Notes under the pieces: generated by a model
Seen by the model: the letters and a program-made list of their open reading frames with translations, nothing else
What the model was told of the DNA's origin: nothing
Databases searched by the model: none
Shown: one piece after another, positions 50,657 through 57,648 of the stretch
Layout: every line of letters begins with the position of its first letter
Position numbering within the stretch: the first letter of the stretch is position 1
Translations under genes and position numbers: made by a program
Assembly: GCA_963820955.1 (NCBI GenBank)
Contig: CAWGCA010000042.1
Span: 65,757-129,756 of the forward strand
Origin: CAWGCA01 sp963820955
GTDB taxonomy: Bacteria; Pseudomonadota; Gammaproteobacteria; Chromatiales; Chromatiaceae
Reading direction: 5' to 3'
Length of the DNA: 64,000 nt

Positions 50657-51013
50657 ATGGACAAGAAAAACTCACGGTTACGCCGGGCCCGCCGTGGCCG
50701 GGCCAAGATTCGGGAGCTTGGGGTCCACCGGCTCACCATATTTCGCACACCGCGGCACATGTACGCCCAGGTGATTGCGCCCAGTGGATCCCAGGTAGTG
50801 GCCAGCGCCTCCACTGTGGATAAGGGTGTCAAAAGCGAACTGGAAGGCGCTTCCAGCAACATCTCAGCGGCCGCGCTGGTCGGGAAGATGATTGCAGAGC
50901 GGGCCAAGGCTGCCGGTATCGAGCGCGTTGCGTTCGACCGTGCCGGTTTTAAATATCACGGTCGGGTGAAGTCGCTGGCAGACGCTGCCCGCGAAAACGG
51001 TCTTCAGTTCTGA
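50657..51013 (+). CDS. rplR: Ribosomal protein uL18
   Basis: 5S rRNA-binding protein. 118 residues with an Arg-rich N terminus (NSRLRRARRGRAKIRELG), VHRLTIFRTPRHMYAQVI, and the C-terminal FDRAGFKYHGRVKSLADAAR typical of the family. Confidence 0.98.
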   Translation: MDKKNSRLRRARRGRAKIRELGVHRLTIFRTPRHMYAQVIAPSGSQVVASASTVDKGVKSELEGASSNISAAALVGKMIAERAKAAGIERVAFDRAGFKYHGRVKSLADAARENGLQF

Positions 51014-51023
51014 GGGGCAGGCA

Positions 51024-51530
51024 ATGGCGAATTACAATGTAAACACGGAAGGCGATGATCTGATCGAAAAGCTGATCAACGTGAACCGGGTTGCGAAGGT
51101 AGTGAAAGGTGGTCGTATCTTTGGTTTCACCGCGCTGACTGTGGTGGGCGATGGCAGCGGGCGTGTCGGTTTCGGCACGGGCAAGGCACGTGAGGTGCCG
51201 ATTGCCATTCAGAAGGCAATGGAGGCTGCCCGCCGCAACCTGCATCAGGCCAATTTGAAAGGAGATACACTGCATTATCCGTTGATCGGTCGGCACGGGG
51301 CTGCGAAGGTCTATATGCAGCCTGCATCCGAAGGTACGGGTATCATCGCCGGCGGCGCCATGCGTGCGGTATGCGAGGCGGTTGGTGTGCATAACGTACT
51401 GGCCAAGTGCATAGGGACGAACAATCCGATCAATGTGGTGCGCGCTACCATCAACGCACTTACCGGGATGACCGATCCGGAAACGGTAGCGGCCAAACGC
51501 GGCAAGACAGTAGAAGAGATTCTGGGATAA
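51024..51530 (+). CDS. rpsE: Ribosomal protein uS5
   Basis: Fidelity protein near the mRNA entry, linked to spectinomycin action. 168 residues: double-stranded RNA-binding-like domain with KVVKGGRIFGFTALTVVGDG, then GRVGFGTGKAREVPIAIQKA. The loop at NRVAKVVKGG is wild-type in form. Confidence 0.98.
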   Translation: MANYNVNTEGDDLIEKLINVNRVAKVVKGGRIFGFTALTVVGDGSGRVGFGTGKAREVPIAIQKAMEAARRNLHQANLKGDTLHYPLIGRHGAAKVYMQPASEGTGIIAGGAMRAVCEAVGVHNVLAKCIGTNNPINVVRATINALTGMTDPETVAAKRGKTVEEILG

Positions 51531-51533
51531 GCC

Positions 51534-51722
51534 ATGGCTGACAAAAAAATGATGAAGGTGACCCTGACTCGAAGCATGAACGGGCGGCTTGTGGGTCATC
51601 AGGCCTGTGTGCGCGGGCTTGGGTTGCGCCGTATGCACCAGAGCGTACTGGTTGAAGACACCCCTGCCACCCGCGGTATGGCCGGCAAGGTATCCTACAT
51701 GGTCAAGGTTGAGGAGGCGTAG
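51534..51722 (+). CDS. rpmD: Ribosomal protein uL30
   Basis: Small 50S protein. 62 residues; MKVTLTRSMNGRLVGHQACV and RGLGLRRMHQSVLVEDTPA are the family core. Three bases after rpsE, two before rplO. The start could be the ATG at 51534 or a nearby in-frame Met. Confidence 0.95.
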   Translation: MADKKMMKVTLTRSMNGRLVGHQACVRGLGLRRMHQSVLVEDTPATRGMAGKVSYMVKVEEA

Positions 51723-51724
51723 CT

Positions 51725-52159
51725 ATGCGTCTGAACAGCATCAAGCCCGCAGCGGGCGCGAAGAAAGACGCCAGGCGTGTCGGTCGTGGGATCGGCAGTG
51801 GACAGGGCAAGACCTGTGGTCGTGGACATAAGGGTCAGAAGTCACGCTCCGGCGGTTATCATAAGGTGGGCTTCGAGGGTGGCCAGATGCCACTGCAGCG
51901 GCGCTTGCCGAAAGTAGGTTTCCATTCCCGAAAGGGTCTATACACAGCGGAGATTCGTCTGCATGAACTTGCGGCGGTGGATGCCGAGGTGATCGATCTG
52001 GCGGCCCTGCAGGCGGCGGATATTCTGCCGCACACCATGAAACGGGCCAAAGTCATCCTGTCCGGTAAGCTGGAGAAGGCGGTCACTATTCGTGGACTGG
52101 GTGTCACTAAGGGAGCGCGTGCCGCTATCGAGGCGGCCGGCGGAAAGATCGAGGACTAA
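51725..52159 (+). CDS. rplO: Ribosomal protein uL15
   Basis: Late 50S assembly protein with a long Gly/Arg-rich extension. 144 residues; MRLNSIKPAAGAKKDARR, then GRGIGSGQGKTCGRGHKGQK. The stop is directly followed by the secY ATG with no spacing. Confidence 0.98.
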   Translation: MRLNSIKPAAGAKKDARRVGRGIGSGQGKTCGRGHKGQKSRSGGYHKVGFEGGQMPLQRRLPKVGFHSRKGLYTAEIRLHELAAVDAEVIDLAALQAADILPHTMKRAKVILSGKLEKAVTIRGLGVTKGARAAIEAAGGKIED

Positions 52160-53509
52160 ATGGCCAGACAAGGCGCGACAGCCGGCGGCCTCGCCGGCAT
52201 GGGCAAGTACACCGAACTGCGACAGCGGCTGCTGTTCGTTCTTGGTGCACTGCTGGTTTTCCGGATTGGAACTTTTATCCCGGTGCCCGGCGTCAACCCG
52301 GCGGCACTGGCGGTTCTGTTCGACCAGCAGCAGGGGACCATCCTGGACATGTTCAACATGTTCTCCGGTGGGGCGCTCAAGCGAGCCAGCCTGTTTGCGC
52401 TTGGAATCATGCCCTATATCTCTGCCTCCATTATTATGCAGTTGATGTCGGCGGTGATTCCCAAACTGGAGCAGTTGAAGAAAGAGGGTGAGCAGGGGCG
52501 CCGCAAGATCACCCAGTACACCCGCTATGGCACGGTCGGCCTCGCCACTTTTCAGGCCATCGGCATTTCTGTGGCGCTGCAGAGCCAGCAGGCGGGCGGT
52601 ATGTCGGTGGTAGTGCATACCGGACCCGGGTTTATTTTCACTGCGGCGGTCTCCCTGGTTACCGGCACTATGTTTCTGATGTGGCTGGGCGAGCAGATTA
52701 CCGAACGAGGTCTGGGTAACGGCATCTCGTTAATTATTTTCGCGGGTATCGTTGCCGGGTTGCCATCGGCCATCGGAGGGACGTTGGAGCTGGTGCGCTC
52801 CGGGGAGATGAATGCCATCACCGTGCTGACCCTGTTCGTTCTGGCGATTGGCGTCACCGCTTTTGTCGTCTTTGTCGAGCGCGGGCAGCGCCGGATTACG
52901 GTGAACTATGCTCGTCGCCAGCAGGGACGCAAGATGTTTGCGGCTCAGAGCACCCATCTCCCGCTGAAGCTGAATATGGCTGGCGTGATTCCACCGATCT
53001 TCGCCTCCAGCATTATTCTGTTTCCATCGACACTTGGGCAGTGGATCGGCACCCAGGAGAACATGCGCTGGCTGCAGGATATCGTAGCCAAGATCGCCCC
53101 CGGGGAGCCGATCTATGTAATGCTCTATGCAGCCGCCATTATCTTTTTCTGCTTCTTTTACACCGCCTTGGTCTTTAATTCGAAGGAAACGGCCGATAAT
53201 TTGAAGCGATCGGGGGCGTTTATCCCGGGCTACCGGCCCGGTGAGCAGACTGCTCGTTATATCGATAAGGTGATGTCGCGATTGACTCTGGTTGGTGCCG
53301 GCTATATTACCCTGGTCTGCCTGCTGCCGGAATTTCTGATCGTCGGCTGGAATGTGCCCTTCTATTTCGGTGGCACTTCCCTGCTGATCATCGTGGTCGT
53401 GGTCATGGATTTCATGGCGCAGGTGCAGGCCCATCTGATGTCACATCAGTACGAGGGTCTGATGAAGAAGGCAAATCTGAAGGGTGGTGGCACTGGCCTG
53501 TTGCGCTGA
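52160..53509 (+). CDS. secY: Preprotein translocase subunit SecY
   Basis: Channel subunit of the Sec translocon, inner membrane. 449 residues with ten predicted transmembrane segments; signatures VPGVNPAALAVLFDQQ (plug region), MPYISASIIMQLMSAVIPKL, and the cytoplasmic loop NSKETADNLKRSGAFIPGYR. Starts immediately after rplO, so translation is coupled to ribosomal protein synthesis. Confidence 0.99.
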   Translation: MARQGATAGGLAGMGKYTELRQRLLFVLGALLVFRIGTFIPVPGVNPAALAVLFDQQQGTILDMFNMFSGGALKRASLFALGIMPYISASIIMQLMSAVIPKLEQLKKEGEQGRRKITQYTRYGTVGLATFQAIGISVALQSQQAGGMSVVVHTGPGFIFTAAVSLVTGTMFLMWLGEQITERGLGNGISLIIFAGIVAGLPSAIGGTLELVRSGEMNAITVLTLFVLAIGVTAFVVFVERGQRRITVNYARRQQGRKMFAAQSTHLPLKLNMAGVIPPIFASSIILFPSTLGQWIGTQENMRWLQDIVAKIAPGEPIYVMLYAAAIIFFCFFYTALVFNSKETADNLKRSGAFIPGYRPGEQTARYIDKVMSRLTLVGAGYITLVCLLPEFLIVGWNVPFYFGGTSLLIIVVVVMDFMAQVQAHLMSHQYEGLMKKANLKGGGTGLLR

Positions 53510-53549
53510 CCGCCGCCATCGAAAGTTTACTGAATTCGGAGAACAAGCC

Positions 53550-53663
53550 ATGAAAGTCAGGGCATCGGTAAAAAAGATCTGTAACAAGTGTAAGATCATC
53601 CGCCGCAACGGTGTGGTACGTGTGATCTGCAAGGAGCCCAGGCATAAGCAGCGGCAGGGTTAA
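53550..53663 (+). CDS. rpmJ: Ribosomal protein bL36
   Basis: A 37-residue zinc-ribbon protein of the 50S subunit. MKVRASVKKICNKCKIIRR then VICKEPRHKQRQG: the ligands C11, C14, C27 and H32 are all present, so this is the zinc-binding form. GGAGAACAAGCC precedes the ATG. It lies in the usual place after secY and closes the spc group. Confidence 0.95.
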   Translation: MKVRASVKKICNKCKIIRRNGVVRVICKEPRHKQRQG

Positions 53664-53790
53664 TACCCGGCCACTCTAAGGCTTCGGCTTCGACAGGGAA
53701 GTTTTCCACTGTGAGCAGGATGGTTGTGGCCGCTAACAGCCGGCCTGGCCGCTCAGGGGCAGTTTGAACCAGTTTCGGGCGCGAGTATTC

Positions 53791-53819
53791 TTGAAAAGCT
53801 TTTACTTTCGAGATATGAT
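53791..53819 (+). promoter_or_regulatory. Sigma-70 promoter of the alpha operon
   Basis: TTGAAA (53791-53796), a 17-base spacer and TATGAT (53814-53819), 60 bases before rpsM. It sits in a short AT-rich island in the 215-base rpmJ-rpsM gap and predicts a start near 53826. Confidence 0.8.
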
Positions 53820-53878
53820 TGCGCGTTTTTCCAAAATAGAAAGATTTAGAGAATAGCCAGCTTCTCAGGAGTAAACCG

Positions 53879-54235
53879 ATGGCTCGTATCGCAGGTGTCA
53901 ACATTCCGGATCGCAAACATGTGGCTGTCGCCCTTACGTCGATCTATGGGGTCGGTCATTCTCTAGCGCGGGATATCTGTGAGGCCTCCGGTGTGGCGCC
54001 GAACATAAAGATCCAGGAGTTATCGGAGGAGGATATCGATAGACTTCGTGCAGAAGTGTCCAAGCTTTCGGTGGAGGGCGACCTGCGCAGGGAGATATCC
54101 ATGAACATCAAGCGACTCATGGACCTGGGATGCAACCGGGGCATCCGGCATCGCCGTGGGCTTCCGCTGCGCGGGCAGCGCACCCGAACCAATGCGCGCA
54201 CCCGTAAGGGGCCACGTCGTCCCATCAAAAGATAA
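53879..54235 (+). CDS. rpsM: Ribosomal protein uS13
   Basis: 30S head protein contacting P-site tRNA and bridging to L5. 118 residues: MARIAGVNIPDRKHVAVALT start, and the basic tail GLPLRGQRTRTNARTRKGPR. First gene of the alpha operon, whose expression in E. coli is repressed by S4 at this gene's leader. Confidence 0.98.
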   Translation: MARIAGVNIPDRKHVAVALTSIYGVGHSLARDICEASGVAPNIKIQELSEEDIDRLRAEVSKLSVEGDLRREISMNIKRLMDLGCNRGIRHRRGLPLRGQRTRTNARTRKGPRRPIKR

Positions 54236-54295
54236 ACTGGTGATCCGGCACTGCCGGTGAACATCTGACAGGCTTAAGTTCTCAGGAACAAACAA

Positions 54296-54691
54296 ATGGC
54301 AAAACCGAAAGCAAGCAGTCGTGCACGGAAGAAGGTAAAAAAAGTCGTTACCGACGGCGTGGCGCATATTCACGCCTCCTTCAACAACACCATCATCACC
54401 ATATCTGATCGCCAGGGTAATGTGCTGTCGTGGGCGACCTCCGGCGGCTCCGGCTTTCGTGGCTCCCGCAAGAGTACCCCCTTCGCCGCTCAGGTGGCGG
54501 CTGACCGGGCCGGCGAAGCGGCGAAAGAGTATGGATTGATGAATCTCGACGTCAACGTCAAGGGCCCGGGGCCAGGACGTGAGTCGGCCGTGCGGGCATT
54601 AAATAACTGCGGTTACAAGATCACAAGTATCTCTGATGTGACCCCTATTCCGCACAATGGTTGCCGTCCCCCCAAGAAGCGTCGCGTCTGA
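54296..54691 (+). CDS. rpsK: Ribosomal protein uS11
   Basis: Platform protein of the 30S subunit. 131 residues with HIHASFNNTIITISDRQGN, SSGGSGFRGSRKSTPFAAQ-type core (ATSGGSGFRGSRKSTPFA) and the C terminus PIPHNGCRPPKKRRV. Confidence 0.98.
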   Translation: MAKPKASSRARKKVKKVVTDGVAHIHASFNNTIITISDRQGNVLSWATSGGSGFRGSRKSTPFAAQVAADRAGEAAKEYGLMNLDVNVKGPGPGRESAVRALNNCGYKITSISDVTPIPHNGCRPPKKRRV

Positions 54692-54708
54692 TCTGGAGTT
54701 ACTGAAAC

Positions 54709-55329
54709 ATGGCAAGGTATATCGGACCCAAGTGCAAGCTGAGTCGGCGAGAAGGAACGGACCTGTTCCTGAAGAGCCGCGTTCGCTCGCTGGAATCCAA
54801 GTGCAATATGGAGAAGCTGCCTGGTCAGACCACTGACCGTAGGCGGCGCCTCTCAGATTACGGGCTGCAGCTTCGGGAGAAGCAGAAGATGCGTCGCATG
54901 TACGGCATCATGGAAAAGCAGTTCCGCAACTATTACAAAAAGGCTGCACTGGCCAAGGGCGCTTCCGGCGACAACCTTTTTCAGATGCTGGAGCAGCGTC
55001 TGGACAACGTTGTTTACCGCATGGGTTTCGGTAGCACTCGTTCCGAGTCTCGGCAGCTGGTCGCCCACAAGGCGATCGAAGTGAACGGGAAGGCAGTCAA
55101 CGTCTCCTCTTTCCAGGTCAAGGCCGACGACGTAATCAGTGTTCGGGAAAAGGCAAAAAAGCAGGTTCGCATCCAGAGCGCACTGGCCCTGGCCGAGCAA
55201 TACGGCTTTGTGGACTGGGTTGAGATGGATACCAAGGCGATGAAAGGCGTCTTCAAGCGTTCGCCCGATCGTAGTGAGCTGCCCGCAGAAATCAACGAGC
55301 AGCTGGTCGTCGAACTGTATTCCAAGTAA
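54709..55329 (+). CDS. rpsD: Ribosomal protein uS4
   Basis: Nucleates 30S assembly and represses the alpha operon. 206 residues: ARYIGPKCKLSRREGTDLFL, then the S4 RNA-binding domain with MLEQRLDNVVYRMGFGSTR and SRQLVAHKAIEVNGKAVNV. No zinc CxxC motifs, so the zinc-free type. Confidence 0.98.
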   Translation: MARYIGPKCKLSRREGTDLFLKSRVRSLESKCNMEKLPGQTTDRRRRLSDYGLQLREKQKMRRMYGIMEKQFRNYYKKAALAKGASGDNLFQMLEQRLDNVVYRMGFGSTRSESRQLVAHKAIEVNGKAVNVSSFQVKADDVISVREKAKKQVRIQSALALAEQYGFVDWVEMDTKAMKGVFKRSPDRSELPAEINEQLVVELYSK

Positions 55330-55353
55330 GGGACAGGATTTTAAGGGGTCAAG

Positions 55354-56355
55354 ATGTCAGAGTTCGCCACCGAATTTCTGAAGCCGAAACTGGTCAACGT
55401 GCAGGCCGTGACCGAGCGCCGGGCCAAGGTCTCACTGGAGCCACTGGAGCGCGGCTTCGGGCACACTCTGGGTAATGCGCTGCGCCGTATTCTGCTCTCT
55501 TCCATGCCGGGCTGCGCGGTGGTCGAGGCGGAGATTGAAGGTGTCCTCCACGAGTACACACCAAAGGAAGGTATGCAGGAGGATGTACTGGAGGTACTGC
55601 TCAACCTTAAGGATCTGGCGGTCATCATGCATGCCCGTGAAGAAGCGACGCTGAGTCTGAAGAAGAAGGGCCCCGGCCCGGTCATGGCGAGCGACATTGC
55701 CCTGGACCACGATGTAGAGATCGCTAATCCGGAACATGTGATTGCCAACCTGACCAAGGAAGGCGAGCTCAATATGAACCTCAAGGTCGCTCGCGGCCTG
55801 GGTTATCAGCCAGCCGCGACACGCCCGGACTCCGGCACCGAGGATCGCCCGATCGGGCGCCTGCAGCTGGATGCCTCCTTCTCTCCGGTTCGTCGTGTTG
55901 CCTATGCGGTGGAAGCGGCGCGTGTTGAGCAACGGACCGACCTGGATCGCCTGGTTATAGATCTCGAAACCAATGGCACCATTGATCCGGAGGACGCGAT
56001 TCGTCGTGCTGCCACCATCCTGCAGGAGCAGCTCTCTTTCTTCGTGAAGCTGGATGAGAAGGGCGGTACCGAAGAGCCGAAAGAGGAGAAGTCCTATAGC
56101 ATAGACCCGATCCTGTTGCGCCCGGTGGACGATCTGGAACTGACCGTTCGTTCGGCCAATTGCCTCAAGGCAGAGAATATCTTCCTGATCGGCGATCTCA
56201 TTCAGCGCACCGAGGTCGAGTTGCTGAAGACACCGAATCTGGGTAAGAAATCTCTAACCGAGATCAAGGATGTGCTGGCAACCCGCGGACTGTCCCTCGG
56301 CATGCGGCTGGAAAACTGGCCGCCGGAAGGGATGGATGGCGGTGCCGATCGCTGA
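55354..56355 (+). CDS. rpoA: DNA-directed RNA polymerase subunit alpha
   Basis: Assembly platform of RNA polymerase; its C-terminal domain binds UP elements and activators. 333 residues: N-terminal domain with PLERGFGHTLGNALRRILLS, linker near residue 240, and C-terminal domain with RSANCLKAENIFLIGDLIQR and KKSLTEIKDVLATRGLSLGM. The activator-contact surface has no visible gaps. Confidence 0.99.
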   Translation: MSEFATEFLKPKLVNVQAVTERRAKVSLEPLERGFGHTLGNALRRILLSSMPGCAVVEAEIEGVLHEYTPKEGMQEDVLEVLLNLKDLAVIMHAREEATLSLKKKGPGPVMASDIALDHDVEIANPEHVIANLTKEGELNMNLKVARGLGYQPAATRPDSGTEDRPIGRLQLDASFSPVRRVAYAVEAARVEQRTDLDRLVIDLETNGTIDPEDAIRRAATILQEQLSFFVKLDEKGGTEEPKEEKSYSIDPILLRPVDDLELTVRSANCLKAENIFLIGDLIQRTEVELLKTPNLGKKSLTEIKDVLATRGLSLGMRLENWPPEGMDGGADR

Positions 56356-56411
56356 GCATCCAGACTTGTAATTTAATTTTTAGTGTAAATCAGTTTTAAG
56401 GAAGTCGATCC

Positions 56412-56801
56412 ATGCGTCACCGCAAATCAGGACGCCAACTCAACCGCAACAGCGCTCATCGTAAGGCGATGTTTCGCAACATGACCTGTTCGTTGCTGCG
56501 TCACGAGTTGATCAAGACCACGTTGCCGAAGGCCAAAGAGCTGCGTCGGGTAGCCGAGCCCATTATCACCCTGGGCAAGAACGACACGGTTTCCAAGCGC
56601 CGTCTGGCATTCGACCGCCTGCGAGACGACGAGATCGTCGGCAAGCTGTTCAATGAACTGGGTCCTCGCTATGCGACCCGGGGCGGAGGTTATCTGCGGA
56701 TCCTCAAATGCGGTTACCGCAGTGGTGACAAGGCGCCCATGGCGTTTGTCGAGTTGCTGGATCGCCCTGAACCGCTGGAACAGGCGGCTGACGTCGAATA
56801 A
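56412..56801 (+). CDS. rplQ: Ribosomal protein bL17
   Basis: Tunnel-exit region protein. 129 residues: MRHRKSGRQLNRNSAHRKAM start and GGGYLRILKCGYRSGDKAPM. Last gene of the alpha operon, followed by a clear terminator. Confidence 0.98.
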   Translation: MRHRKSGRQLNRNSAHRKAMFRNMTCSLLRHELIKTTLPKAKELRRVAEPIITLGKNDTVSKRRLAFDRLRDDEIVGKLFNELGPRYATRGGGYLRILKCGYRSGDKAPMAFVELLDRPEPLEQAADVE

Positions 56802-56824
56802 CACCAGTTATGATAGCGGCTGTT

Positions 56825-56853
56825 AAAAAAACCGGGCTGAGGCCCGGTTTTTT
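56825..56853 (+). terminator. Intrinsic terminator after rplQ
   Basis: Stem AACCGGGC/GCCCGGTT with TGAG loop, flanked by six A and six T. It closes the whole ribosomal protein cluster. Confidence 0.92.
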
Positions 56854-56869
56854 CGTCTAATCTCCAGCC

Positions 56870-57625
56870 ATGACCGGATCGACCGTCAGTCCGCGCCTGA
56901 TCGCCCTGTTTACCGACTTTGGCGCCACCGGTCCCTATATCGGGCAGATGGAGGCCGTGCTGGCAGTCTCGGGTGTGGGGCTCCCGGTTGTCAATCTGAT
57001 GTCCGACGTTCCGGCCTGCAATCCGCGGGCGGGCGCCTATCTGCTGGCCGCACTGGCGGAACAGATGCCAGCCGGAACGCTGTTTCTTTCGGTGATCGAT
57101 CCCGGTGTGGGCGGGGAGCGCGCGCCGCTGATGGTGAACACTGGGGGTCAGTGGTTTGTGGGGCCTGACAATGGCCTCTTCTCACAGGTTTTACGGCGAG
57201 CCGAATCGAGCGAACTATGGGCCATCGACTGGCGACCTCCGCAGATGTCAGACAGCTTTCATGGTCGGGATCTGTTCGCACCGGTCGCTGCCAAGATTTG
57301 CAATGGAACTGTGCCGGCCGGCACCCCGATAGCGGCTGATGCGATAGTCGGGCGGGACTGGCCAGAGGATGTTGCAGAGATTATCTATATCGATCATTTC
57401 GGCAACGCATTCAGTGCCATCCGGGGCGCGCTGTTGGATACTGCTTGCACGATCGAGCTGCGCGGGTCGCGGATAGCCCATGGGCGTATCTTTTCAGATA
57501 TGCCGCCGGGTATCCCTTTCTGGTATAGGAACTCCTGCGGCCTGGTGGAGGTCGCTGTCAATCAGGGCCGGGCCGATCAGATCCTCGGTCTGGCCGTTGG
57601 CGACCCATTGCAGATTATTGGATAA
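56870..57625 (+). CDS. SAM hydrolase/hydroxide adenosyltransferase (DUF62) family protein
   Basis: 251 residues of the family that cleaves S-adenosylmethionine to adenosine and methionine using water, related to fluorinases and chlorinases. Family motifs in order: LFTDFGATGPYIGQMEAVL, SVIDPGVGGER, FVGPDNGLFSQVL, SFHGRDLFAPVAAKI, IDHFGNAFS and NSCGLVEVAVNQGRADQIL. No insertion like that of fluorinase is seen, so halogenation is unlikely. It lies directly after the ribosomal cluster, 16 bases past the terminator, and converges on uvrA. Confidence 0.88.
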   Translation: MTGSTVSPRLIALFTDFGATGPYIGQMEAVLAVSGVGLPVVNLMSDVPACNPRAGAYLLAALAEQMPAGTLFLSVIDPGVGGERAPLMVNTGGQWFVGPDNGLFSQVLRRAESSELWAIDWRPPQMSDSFHGRDLFAPVAAKICNGTVPAGTPIAADAIVGRDWPEDVAEIIYIDHFGNAFSAIRGALLDTACTIELRGSRIAHGRIFSDMPPGIPFWYRNSCGLVEVAVNQGRADQILGLAVGDPLQIIG

Positions 57626-57633
57626 AGCTGAAA

Positions 57634-57648
57634 GGCGGGGTAACCGCC
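57634..57648. terminator. Short hairpin between convergent genes
   Basis: GGCGG-GGTAA-CCGCC lies at the end of the SAM hydrolase gene and touches the end of uvrA. On the minus strand it is followed by TTT only. At best a weak bidirectional terminator. Confidence 0.4.

Noticed and set aside
56870..57625. Fluorinase/chlorinase identity
   Set aside because: No halogenase-type insertion is seen, and SAM hydrolysis is the commoner activity in the family.
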